DNA of 46,465 nt from Fen-1273 sp035516035 (GTDB lineage Bacteria > Bacteroidota > Ignavibacteria > UBA10030 > UBA6906): contig DATJAS010000132.1 of assembly GCA_035516035.1 (NCBI GenBank), positions 1 through 46,465 of the forward strand. The letters are read 5' to 3'. The notes under the pieces are model-generated. The model worked only from the letters and a program-made list of their open reading frames with translations, was not told where the DNA came from and did no database searches. Every line of letters starts with the position of its first letter. Position 1 is the first letter of the stretch. Shown one piece after another: positions 32,269 to 40,592 of the stretch. The translations under genes and the position numbers were made by a program.

Positions 32269-33984
32269 ATGATCCGATCACGTTCCCTGAAGCTCCTGGC
32301 GTGCGCCGTTGCGCTTGCGCTCGCCGCTCCCCGTCACGCGCATGCCCAGGCCGAATACGTCTCCGTCAACGACCCGGTCTACACGTTTCTCAAACGGATG
32401 GAAGTGCGGGGATTCATCGAACGCTACCACGACGCCGTGCTTCCCCTCTCGCGGAGGGAGATCGGAGAGTTCCTCTCGGCCCTTGATGCCCGGCGCGCGG
32501 AGCTGAGCGCCGCGGAGCGGGAGCTGCTCACCCGGTACATGGACGACTTCCGCTATGACATCACGCGGGGCACGGACGGCGTCAACTCCATCATCGAGAG
32601 CGGGACGCCGGGGATGACCTCCGGGTTCGACGCGTTCTTCGCCAACACGCCGAAATACCTCTACGCCTACCGGGACACGAACCTGACGTTTTTCGTCAAC
32701 GGCCTCCTCTCCTTCGACGCGCGCCGCATCAGCGGAGACGCGCTCGGCAGCACGCACGCGGAGTTCATCCAGGGGGGCGGGCTGATCCGGGGAACGATCT
32801 ACAACCGGATCGGGTATTCGCTCCAGGCGGTCAACGCCCAGTTCTGGGGGAACCGCGCGCTGCTCGAGCGGGACCCCGTCATCGCGCAGACCGAGGCGAT
32901 CGGCGCGACCGACATCCAGAATTTTGACCAGGCGGAGGGATCCGTCCGCTACGACGGGGGGATCATCTCGGCGGAGGTCGGCACGGAGCGCGTGCTCTGG
33001 GGAGCCGGGTACGACCAGAAGATGATCATGTCCGACAACGTGCGCCCGTTCCCCTTTATCCGGGCCGACGCGCAGTATAAATCGGTCAGGTACACGTTTA
33101 TCCACGCGTGGCTGCTCGGGTACCCTTACCCGTGGACGGATTTTGTGTCGGCCGACTCGGCGTTAAACATCAAGGGACCCTCGATCGCGGACAAGTACAT
33201 CGCCGCGCACCGCCTGGAGTTCTCGTTCCCGCGGCTCTTCGACGTCGCGTTCAACGAGATGGTGATCTACTCCAACAGGTCCCCCGACCTCGCCTACCTC
33301 GTTCCCCTCAACCTCCTTGAATCGGCGCAGCGGAACCGCGGAGAGCGGGATAACGGTCTCTGGTCGTTCGACATGCGGACGCACTTCACGCCCGGGCTGG
33401 AGCTCGAGGGCACGATCCTCTTCGACGATCTGCACCTCCAGGACTTCTTCAAGAACAGGTATTACAACAAGAACGCGTACCAGGCCGGCTTCTTCCTCAC
33501 CGACCCTATCATCCTGCGCAACACGAGCCTCATGGTCGAGTGGACGCACGTGCAGCCCTTCGTGTTCTCCCACGACTACTCGATCGAGGACAACTACACG
33601 AGCTACGGCGCCTCGCTCGGGCCGCGCATCGGCCCGAACTCCGATTCCTGGTTTATCCGGGGAGACGTCTATCCGACGGGCCGCCTGACGCTCTCGCTCA
33701 GATACTTCACGTCGCGGCACGGCGACGACGTCTACGACGCCAGCGGCGTACTCATCGAGAACGTGGGAGGGGACCTGCAGCAGGGACACCGCCCGCAGGA
33801 CCCGATCACGGTCGCCTTCCTCGCCGGCAACCTGACGACAACGCGGGACCTGGAGTTCCAGGCGACGTACGAGCTGGTCTACCAGATATGGCTGGACGGG
33901 TGGCTGGACTACCAGAAAGTCACGACTGTCTCGTCCACGACGGCCAATACCACGCTCGGGCTGCGCGTGCGGACGCGATTCTGA
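32269..33984 (+). CDS. Wzi-like capsule-assembly outer-membrane barrel
   Basis: 571 residues. A signal peptide ending near 'APRHAHAQ' is followed by the family's helical N-terminus 'YVSVNDPVYTFLKRMEVRGF' and 'LPLSRREIGEFLSAL', then a barrel with long aromatic strands: 'FPRLFDVAFNEMVIYSNR', 'LEGTILFDDLHLQDFF', 'YSIEDNYTSYGASLGPR', 'LTLSLRYFTSRHGDDV', ending 'TTLGLRVRTRF'. Wzi is an outer-membrane lectin anchoring group 1 capsule; homologues in the FCB group may bind other exopolysaccharides. Length exceeds E. coli Wzi by about 90 residues, due to the N-terminal region. Confidence 0.82.
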   Translation: MIRSRSLKLLACAVALALAAPRHAHAQAEYVSVNDPVYTFLKRMEVRGFIERYHDAVLPLSRREIGEFLSALDARRAELSAAERELLTRYMDDFRYDITRGTDGVNSIIESGTPGMTSGFDAFFANTPKYLYAYRDTNLTFFVNGLLSFDARRISGDALGSTHAEFIQGGGLIRGTIYNRIGYSLQAVNAQFWGNRALLERDPVIAQTEAIGATDIQNFDQAEGSVRYDGGIISAEVGTERVLWGAGYDQKMIMSDNVRPFPFIRADAQYKSVRYTFIHAWLLGYPYPWTDFVSADSALNIKGPSIADKYIAAHRLEFSFPRLFDVAFNEMVIYSNRSPDLAYLVPLNLLESAQRNRGERDNGLWSFDMRTHFTPGLELEGTILFDDLHLQDFFKNRYYNKNAYQAGFFLTDPIILRNTSLMVEWTHVQPFVFSHDYSIEDNYTSYGASLGPRIGPNSDSWFIRGDVYPTGRLTLSLRYFTSRHGDDVYDASGVLIENVGGDLQQGHRPQDPITVAFLAGNLTTTRDLEFQATYELVYQIWLDGWLDYQKVTTVSSTTANTTLGLRVRTRF

Positions 33985-34000
33985 GACTCCCGGAGGTTAG

Positions 34001-34063
34001 TTGAGTCTCGCGGAAGGTGTGTTGAGTCTCGCAGAAGGTGTGTCCCGTTCCGCGGAAGGTGTG
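34001..34063. repeat. 21-bp tandem repeat
   Basis: Three consecutive 21-bp units: 34001-34021 (TTGAGTCTCGCGGAAGGTGTG), 34022-34042 (one mismatch) and 34043-34063 (diverged at its 5' half). A degraded copy precedes them right after the stop codon, and a partial one follows to about 34078. They lie in the 122-base gap between the convergent Wzi-like and GH127-like genes; no reading frame uses them. Confidence 0.8.
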
Positions 34064-34106
34064 CCCGCTCCCGCGGGTCGGCACAAAGCAGTTCACTGAC
34101 GCCGGC

Positions 34107-36128
34107 TCACCGCTCGATCATCGGAAACACCGCGACACGGAGCCGCTCGCACCCCATGGGTATCAGCGTTACGGTCTCGACGGGCGTCTCTTCGCGAACC
34201 GGGCTCCCGGGGATCTGCCCGATCAATCCGTTGGACTCCTGCTTCCACGCAGGAACGCGGCGGGCACGGATGCGCAGCTCGATGGGGGCGCTCCCGGGAT
34301 CAAAGGGCTGTCCCGGACCCGGCGCCGGGCCACGAACCACCTCCACCGACGACGCCGGGCTCGCGGTATCGACGATCAGCCCGTAATTCCACGCCGATAC
34401 CGGGTACACTTCCCAGGCCGGCCACTCCTCAGTCCCACCGCACTTCACCCACCGCTCGCCGATCCTGAGCGCATAGGCGAGAGGTCCGCGTTCCACAGTG
34501 ACCGTGTTCCCGTTTTCCCGCCAGACCCTGACGGCGACATCCTGCGGAAACTCCAGCCGGACGCGGTCCCCCTCCTTCCATGTGCGATCGACCACGACCC
34601 AGGTCCCCGCCCGCAAGGCTCCCCCCGCGTCCCGGCCATTGACAATGAGCCGGGGATGCCTGCACCATCCGGGTATGCGCATCGTGAGCGGAAATTCCGC
34701 GGGGCGGTCGAGAGACAGAGCAAATTCCACGCTTTCGCCGAAGGGATACCCCGTCCGCTCGGTGATCCGCGCGTGCGCCCCGTCCCCCACCGCGGCGTTC
34801 ACGCGGCAGGGCGCATAGAGAACGGCAGCCAGCCCGTTCCCCGTCGACGCCATCCAGAGGTTCTCCGTGAAGAAAGGCCATCCGCACGCGACATTGTGCT
34901 GGCAGCACCTGTGATACCAGGGGTCATAGTAGAGCATCTTCCCGTCGTTGTCGATCATCGGCGCCTTGTTCCCCCGGTCGCACTGGACCATATTCGGTGC
35001 GGTAAGATAGTGGAGCCCTTTCAGGTCGGACGTCATCGATGCCGGGAGAGAGTTGAACGCGACGTCTTCACAGCGGTCAGCCCACGCCGTCTCGCCTGAG
35101 ATCCCCGTGAGCATCTCGTCGCTGTGCATGAACTCGACCATTGAACAGGTCTCCGCCCCCTGGCGCGGACCGGCGTAGCCGGGCCGGGCATTCTCGTCCG
35201 CCCCGAACATCCCCCCCGGCACGCGCCCGTAGGCAGACATGATCGAATCATAGTTCCTCTCGGTCGCGCGGTAATACCGCTCGTCGCCCGCCTGCTGGAA
35301 ATACTCCGCGGGCTCCCGGAATCCCTCGCAGAGGTTCACGCCGTGCCAGGTGGGAATGCCCCCCGTCCAGTCCGCCGTGCGCTCGTGGTTGACGCGCGCG
35401 AGGTCGAGCAGCCAGGGCTCCCCCGTCATGTTGTAGAGCCAGTAGATGTGATCGAGGTTGTCCCCCCCGCGCCACTTCTGCCAGCTCTCCGGCAGGTAGC
35501 GGTCAAGCGGAAGCGCCATCAGCCACCGTGCATAGGCGAGCATGAAGGGGATCACGCGGCCGTCTCCCGTCGCTTCGAAATGCGACCGGAGCACGGAGAG
35601 CATGAGCATGTTCGGCCAGATATCCGGCTTCGCGCGGTTCGCCGCCGGACCGAAGTACCCCGTGGAATCCTGTGTTGTCAGGAGGCCGGCCGTCCACCGC
35701 TCCGCTTCGCCCGTGATGCGGGGGTCCCCGAGGAGATACCCGAGATCGATGTAGCCCCTGAGCCAGTAGGGGGCTTCCTCCCACCCGTAGGTGCCCGTCC
35801 CACGCGGGGAGACCCAGGCACTGCTGTCGACGTCGCACCACTTGCTGATCGATGAGAGGTGCCCCGTGAAGCCGTCGCGCATGAGCGCAAGCTCATCAAA
35901 GAGCCAGCCTTCCGCGCGCACCGATCCCAGCGGGAGTTTCACCAGCGGCGCGGGCCTGAGCGGCGCACGGTTCCCCCTGTAGGCGTCGTTTGCGTACGCG
36001 GCTGGAAGACGATCCATCGTCCGGACCGCATCTCCCTGTGACATGGCTCCGGGCGGCGCGCAGGCAGCGGCCATGAGGACGGCCAGGCCAGCGTGAAGCG
36101 TCTTCCTGAGATGTGCGCTCGCGATCAT
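34107..36128 (-). CDS. GH127/GH146-type beta-L-arabinofuranosidase (DUF1680)
   Basis: 673 residues, (alpha/alpha)6 barrel with beta-sandwich C-terminus. The catalytic set of this family is intact: Glu326 and Cys328 in 'GAETCSMVEF', Cys408-Cys409 in 'YHRCCQHNVACGWP'; in GH127 these form the zinc-thiolate centre with a nucleophilic Cys. The first part carries a signal with 'LMAAACAPPG', possibly a lipobox, so the enzyme is exported. It removes beta-L-arabinofuranose from glycans. ATG 36128 overlaps the galT stop (ATGA). Aliphatic substrates in GH127 vary, so linkage specificity is inference. Confidence 0.88.
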   Translation of the reverse strand: MIASAHLRKTLHAGLAVLMAAACAPPGAMSQGDAVRTMDRLPAAYANDAYRGNRAPLRPAPLVKLPLGSVRAEGWLFDELALMRDGFTGHLSSISKWCDVDSSAWVSPRGTGTYGWEEAPYWLRGYIDLGYLLGDPRITGEAERWTAGLLTTQDSTGYFGPAANRAKPDIWPNMLMLSVLRSHFEATGDGRVIPFMLAYARWLMALPLDRYLPESWQKWRGGDNLDHIYWLYNMTGEPWLLDLARVNHERTADWTGGIPTWHGVNLCEGFREPAEYFQQAGDERYYRATERNYDSIMSAYGRVPGGMFGADENARPGYAGPRQGAETCSMVEFMHSDEMLTGISGETAWADRCEDVAFNSLPASMTSDLKGLHYLTAPNMVQCDRGNKAPMIDNDGKMLYYDPWYHRCCQHNVACGWPFFTENLWMASTGNGLAAVLYAPCRVNAAVGDGAHARITERTGYPFGESVEFALSLDRPAEFPLTMRIPGWCRHPRLIVNGRDAGGALRAGTWVVVDRTWKEGDRVRLEFPQDVAVRVWRENGNTVTVERGPLAYALRIGERWVKCGGTEEWPAWEVYPVSAWNYGLIVDTASPASSVEVVRGPAPGPGQPFDPGSAPIELRIRARRVPAWKQESNGLIGQIPGSPVREETPVETVTLIPMGCERLRVAVFPMIER

Positions 36129-37201
36129 GCGGTCGTCCCTTCCCCCTTCCGCGTGTAGTGAACTTCCGATTGTTCCCGCAGCCGCACGGCGGCCGCCTCG
36201 GGCGTGATATCGCGCTGAGGATTGGCCATCATTTCGTAGCCCACCATGAATTTCTTCACGGTCGCCGAGCGGAGCAGCGGAGGGTAGAAGTGCATGTGGA
36301 GATGCGCCTCCCCGTGCCGCGTCCCGTCCGTGGGAGACTGGTGAAAGCCCGAGGAGTAAGGGAACGACACGCCGAAGAGGTTATCGTACCTGACCGTGAT
36401 GCGGCGGAGGATATCGGCGAGCGCGTCGCGCTCTTCCCCTTTGAGGCCGATGAGCGTGCCCACGTGTCTACGGCTGAGCACGATCGTCTCGAACGGCCAC
36501 ACCGCCCAGAAGGGAACGATCACGACGAACGCGTCGTTGGCGCAGACGATCCTCTCACCGAGCTTCGCCTCGAGCGCAGCGTAGTCGCAGAGAAGGCAGC
36601 GGCGGTGCTTCCGCCGGTATGCAGCCATCCTGCGCATTTCCTTCGCAGGCTCGACCGGGATCGTCCGCTCGGCCCAGATCTGGCAGTGGGGGTGGGGATT
36701 GCTGCATCCCATCATCTCCCCCTTGTTTTCGAAGATCTGGACGTAGTTGATGTACGGCCGGCTCCCCAGCGACGCGAACTCCCCGGCGAGCATATCGACC
36801 ACGCCCCGGATCTCACCGGCGTCCATCTCCGCAAGGGTCCTGTCATGCCGCGGCGAAAAACAGACCACGCGGCATGTCCCCGCTTCACCTTCGGCCCGGA
36901 GCAGATCCCCTTTTCGGAAACGCGCCGCGGGGGTGGCCGGATTGAGAGAAGCATAGTCGTTGTCGAAGACGAACGTCGAGGTGTAGGCGGGGTTCCTGGC
37001 ACCCCCGGCCCGTTCGTTTCCGGGGCAGAGGTAACACCCGGGATCGTACCGGGGACGCCCGGTGCCTGAGGGAGTCTCGATTTTTCCCTGCCAGGGACGA
37101 TTCGTCCGGCCGGGGGACACAAAGACCCACTCGCCGTTCAGCGCGTTGAAACGACGGTGCGGATGGAGCGACAGATCGAGCCCCTTCGTCCTGACTGCCA
37201 T
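36125..37201 (-). CDS. galT: Galactose-1-phosphate uridylyltransferase
   Basis: 358 residues from ATG 37201 (AAAGAGA 5 nt upstream); an earlier ATG at 37234 is possible. Transfers UMP between glucose-1-P and galactose-1-P in the Leloir pathway. The active site 'GCSNPHPHCQIWAE' contains the H-P-H with nucleophile His172 and Gln two residues on. 'CYLCPGNER' (Cys56, Cys59) is the zinc site, and 'GEAHLHMHFYPP' the C-terminal histidine cluster. No galK or galE is seen in the window. Its presence among galactan-degrading genes points to use of the released galactose. Confidence 0.95.
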   Translation of the reverse strand: MAVRTKGLDLSLHPHRRFNALNGEWVFVSPGRTNRPWQGKIETPSGTGRPRYDPGCYLCPGNERAGGARNPAYTSTFVFDNDYASLNPATPAARFRKGDLLRAEGEAGTCRVVCFSPRHDRTLAEMDAGEIRGVVDMLAGEFASLGSRPYINYVQIFENKGEMMGCSNPHPHCQIWAERTIPVEPAKEMRRMAAYRRKHRRCLLCDYAALEAKLGERIVCANDAFVVIVPFWAVWPFETIVLSRRHVGTLIGLKGEERDALADILRRITVRYDNLFGVSFPYSSGFHQSPTDGTRHGEAHLHMHFYPPLLRSATVKKFMVGYEMMANPQRDITPEAAAVRLREQSEVHYTRKGEGTTA

Positions 37202-37241
37202 GGCGTCTCTTTGCTCTCCGGGTGAGACTGGCATGCGCGCA

Positions 37242-39203
37242 TCACTCTCCCTGCGGAGCAGTGGCGTACCTGAGCGTTCGCCCGGGATCGCGGATGCGTG
37301 CGTAGAAACCGTAGCCGCCGACATTGTTCTCGATCTTGAGCAGGAGCCTGTTCCACCCCCTGTGCAGGACCAGCGGGATCATGTCTTCGTCGGGCACCGC
37401 GGGGCGGATCGCCAGGAGGCGAAATACACCGGAGCCGTTGAGGAACACCTTCGCACCGTCGTCGCTCCCCAGCAGGAGGGGGAGCGTCTGATCCACGGGA
37501 GAACGGACGAACGCCAGCGCGTAGGCCACGACATGCAGGTTCGGTTCGAACAGGGTCAGGTCGACGAAACCCGATGCGGGCGTCCGGAGTTTCCGCCAGG
37601 AGACCGGGATGCCGCCGATCCCCGTGTACGCCGCGGCAAGAGACGTGTCCCGCTCCGGCGCGTAGACGCTGTCCAGCCCTATGGTACCACGGGCGCTGTC
37701 ACGTGGGTTGGCAAAGGGGCCGATGATATTCCACCCGGGGATGAACTCGCGGCGGGGAGTGAGGACGAACGCGTCCAGCCCGACGGCGTAGCCCGCGGAT
37801 CGAGTGTCTTTTCCCACGCTCCGGAACGTGAGCGCCAGCGCCCCCCCGGGCATGAGGATCTCTCCCAGCGGGATCTTCCCGCCCGGGACGACGGACGATT
37901 CGTATCCGCTCAAGCTCCCGACTTTTCTCCCGCCGGCGACCACATCCACGTCGCCGTAGTCTGGTCCTTTCGTGTAATAGACGTCGACGTCGCAGCGCTC
38001 GTCCGTGGGAGGAATCCGCAGCGTGAACTCGTCGCCCGGCTGATGCTCCTCAACACGAAGCTGCGCCATGCCGCTCCAGTCAGGACCGCAGGCGGACATT
38101 TCCTCCACGGAGTGTGCACACTTCCCCTCCGGGAGGAGCGACTCCGCCTCCAGGGCCCCGACGGGCACCTCCACCCTGAGCGGAATCCTGAGCGACGCCT
38201 TCAGCATCGGGGGAAATGGCCTGTGCGGCTCCACCTGGTACCAGTACGCCGTGCATGCATAGTCGGCGACTTCAGTATTCCTGTCACCGTGCTCGATGAG
38301 GGCGCGGATCGATTTCCTGAACGGGATCGCGTCCAGGACGTGGAAGCGGTACGCCGCGATCCGGCCGAGCGAATCGTCCTTGAGTATCAACCCGTGGTAC
38401 GGGGCGGCGAATTCCCCGTGGTTGAAATACCACCCGCTGTTGAAATAGTCTTCCGTCCCCGTCCCCCTGATGGAAGGGGTGCGCTCGCCGTCGACCCAGA
38501 TCATCTCGTCTCCCTCGAGGAACGAGAGGCCGCCGTCGTAGCTCTGCATGCTGAGGTTCACGCCGACCAGGTGCCCCCGCCCTTCCGCCTCGAGCAGCGT
38601 GAAATAGCGCCCCCGCGGAGCGCGGATGTCGCGGTGCCAGGAGGCATGGAACCGGGCCACCGCGGGTCCGGGGGGACGCCGGAGCTTCTGGTAGTCGATG
38701 TGGTAGTAAAACGCGCCGATGTCCTGCCCCGTCTCGTTCACCACCTCGACGCGCGCCCCGGAGCCGAAGGGCATCGGGAAATAGGAATAGTAGCCGCCGC
38801 TCGACATCCCGATAAACGGCGTGACGTAGTGCCTGTACTCGAATCCCGTGCCGAAGAAGTCCCCGATCGGCACCTCCACGGAGGGTGAGCGCTCGCCGTC
38901 CCAGTACATCCTGAGGAGTATGCGGCGGAGGAAGTACCTGTCGGCGGAGGAGATCGTCACCCAGAACGTCGTGATGACGCCCGGCCCCCGGATATCCGCC
39001 AGCACGGCGGTGTTGCCCGCCGGTATGACGATGAAGTCGTTGTTCCCGCCGCTTGTATCGTTGCTCGAAATCTGTATGAGGCGGCTCTCCTTCAGGTACG
39101 GGAGGCGCCCGGGGGAGAGTATGTCATCGAGCGACGACTGTGAAAAGGAGGGGCACAGCGACGCGGAAACGATCGTGAGAACAATGAGGACTCCAGTTCG
39201 CAT
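37242..39203 (-). CDS. GH172 (DUF2961) glycosidase
   Basis: 653 residues. Signal peptide 'VLIVLTIVSASLCPSFS', then the DUF2961 core, two jelly-roll halves: 'GPGVITTFWVTISS', 'VPIGDFFGTGFEYRHY', 'GYYSYFPMPFGSGARVEV', 'GTGTEDYFNSGWYFN' with the conserved acidic 'TEDYFNSGW'. A C-terminal lectin-like part (about 510-653) contains 'GSDDGAKVFLNG' and 'RGWNRLLLKIENN', a PA14-like module. GH172 members cleave alpha-D-fructofuranosides or D-arabinofuranosides. The start was chosen for GGAG 9 nt upstream. The exact sugar cannot be read from sequence; with GH127 nearby a furanoside is likely. Confidence 0.88.
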   Translation of the reverse strand: MRTGVLIVLTIVSASLCPSFSQSSLDDILSPGRLPYLKESRLIQISSNDTSGGNNDFIVIPAGNTAVLADIRGPGVITTFWVTISSADRYFLRRILLRMYWDGERSPSVEVPIGDFFGTGFEYRHYVTPFIGMSSGGYYSYFPMPFGSGARVEVVNETGQDIGAFYYHIDYQKLRRPPGPAVARFHASWHRDIRAPRGRYFTLLEAEGRGHLVGVNLSMQSYDGGLSFLEGDEMIWVDGERTPSIRGTGTEDYFNSGWYFNHGEFAAPYHGLILKDDSLGRIAAYRFHVLDAIPFRKSIRALIEHGDRNTEVADYACTAYWYQVEPHRPFPPMLKASLRIPLRVEVPVGALEAESLLPEGKCAHSVEEMSACGPDWSGMAQLRVEEHQPGDEFTLRIPPTDERCDVDVYYTKGPDYGDVDVVAGGRKVGSLSGYESSVVPGGKIPLGEILMPGGALALTFRSVGKDTRSAGYAVGLDAFVLTPRREFIPGWNIIGPFANPRDSARGTIGLDSVYAPERDTSLAAAYTGIGGIPVSWRKLRTPASGFVDLTLFEPNLHVVAYALAFVRSPVDQTLPLLLGSDDGAKVFLNGSGVFRLLAIRPAVPDEDMIPLVLHRGWNRLLLKIENNVGGYGFYARIRDPGRTLRYATAPQGE

Positions 39204-39223
39204 TCTCTGCTCCGACGATGGAC

Positions 39224-39279
39224 AAAGCGCGAGACGGCTTCGGGGCGCCTGCGGCGCCCCGGGCGCGGCTCGCAATGAC
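39224..39279 (-). repeat. Dispersed repeat, copy 4
   Basis: Minus-strand GTCATTGCGAGCCGCGCC followed by the GC-rich GGGGCGCCGCAGGCGCCCC hairpin and a T-containing end. It lies between the GH53 and GH172 genes and ends about 20 nt before the GH172 start. The internal palindrome matches copies 1 and 3. Confidence 0.65.
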
Positions 39280-39287
39280 AGCGGGCG

Positions 39288-40592
39288 TTACTTCGAAAAG
39301 ACGATTTTCTCGGTCCGGATGAACCTTCCCGCCGATATCCTGCAGAAGTAGACCCCGCTGGCCGCGTTCCGCGGAGACCAGACCACCGCGTGGTGCCCCG
39401 CGCTCTCGACCGAGTCGACGAGCGTCGCAAGCTGCTCGCCCAGCGCCGTGTACAGTGTGATCGTGACGCGCGAAGATTCCGGGATGTCGTATTCGATCCG
39501 CGTGCTTGGATTGAACGGGTTGGGATACACGCTCAGGCTGTAGCCCGGGAGCGGCGCCGCGGCGGCCTGCACGGACGTGATGCTCGTGAACGCATCCAGC
39601 GCGATCGTAGGCTCCTCCGTCGATGGATCCCACGCCCCGAGGTTGTATCCCATCCAGTTGTAGCTCTCGGGCTCCCAGTAAAAGACTCCCAGACCACCGG
39701 CAGCAATGGTCTTGGCGATCAGGTCCAGCAGGTACTGTTTCGCGGCAGCGGCCTGGTTGTAGAGATACCCGGCCTCCACGACCATCACCTTCGTCTGGTA
39801 TCGGCTGATCATGTCTTTCATCGTCAGGAGCGCCAGGCTGTCGTCGGTCGCCCAGGGGAGATTGGCCCAGTAGGGGTACACCGACATCCCGATGATGTCC
39901 CAGTGCGCGCCGTTGTTCTTCAGGCCGTCGAAGATGTTCCGGAACATCGCGTCGTCATGCCCGTTGGAAAGGTGGACGATGACCTGGATCGAGCTGTCGA
40001 TCGCCTTCACGGCGTTATACCCTGTTTGAATCAGCGCGGCGAAGTTGCTCATGTGCGTGGAGGCCCGGCCGTCCTCCCAGAGCATCCCGTCGTTCGTCTC
40101 GTTGCCGATCTGCACCCACGCGGGCTTCACGCCAAGCGACCTCAGCGTGTCAAGGACGCCGTAGATGTGGTTGTAGAGGTCGGTCTCGAGCTGCGGGAAC
40201 GAGTCGCTCGCCCACGCAGCAGGCTTTGTCTGGTGGCCCGGATCGGCCCACGTATCGCTGCAGTGGAAGTCCAGCAGCACCTTGAACCCCGCGCTGTCGG
40301 CCCGGTGGGCCATGTAAGCAACGTCTCTCTTGCTGCAGTAGATGCTGCCCGGGTTCACCCAGACCCGGAACCGGAGGGCGTTCATCCCCTTGCCCTTGAG
40401 AATATCCAGGCAGTTTCGCTGAACCCCGGAGTTGTCCTTGAACTTGTACCCCTGTGCCTCCATCTGGGAGAGCCAGCCGATGTCGGCCCCGCCCGCAATT
40501 TGCGCACTTGCCGGCGAGAACGCAAGCACACACACGAGCGCGAGCAGAGCCGGCGCGAAGAGTCCTGACAGCATTGACCGAATGGCATTCAT
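39288..40592 (-). CDS. GH53 arabinogalactan endo-beta-1,4-galactanase with T9SS tail
   Basis: 434 residues. Signal peptide (1-30); (beta/alpha)8 barrel with 'KGMNALRFRVWVNPG', catalytic acid Glu165 in 'QIGNETNDGMLW' and nucleophile Glu273 in 'VVEAGYLYN'; C-terminal T9SS sorting domain from about 350 ('YPNPFNPSTRIEYDIP', 'SGVYFCRISAGRF', 'KIVFSK'). It cuts beta-1,4-galactan backbones of type I arabinogalactan and is delivered to the surface by T9SS. ATG 40592 overlaps the GH35 stop (ATGA). Export places it as the first enzyme of the galactan pathway here. Confidence 0.93.
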   Translation of the reverse strand: MNAIRSMLSGLFAPALLALVCVLAFSPASAQIAGGADIGWLSQMEAQGYKFKDNSGVQRNCLDILKGKGMNALRFRVWVNPGSIYCSKRDVAYMAHRADSAGFKVLLDFHCSDTWADPGHQTKPAAWASDSFPQLETDLYNHIYGVLDTLRSLGVKPAWVQIGNETNDGMLWEDGRASTHMSNFAALIQTGYNAVKAIDSSIQVIVHLSNGHDDAMFRNIFDGLKNNGAHWDIIGMSVYPYWANLPWATDDSLALLTMKDMISRYQTKVMVVEAGYLYNQAAAAKQYLLDLIAKTIAAGGLGVFYWEPESYNWMGYNLGAWDPSTEEPTIALDAFTSITSVQAAAAPLPGYSLSVYPNPFNPSTRIEYDIPESSRVTITLYTALGEQLATLVDSVESAGHHAVVWSPRNAASGVYFCRISAGRFIRTEKIVFSK

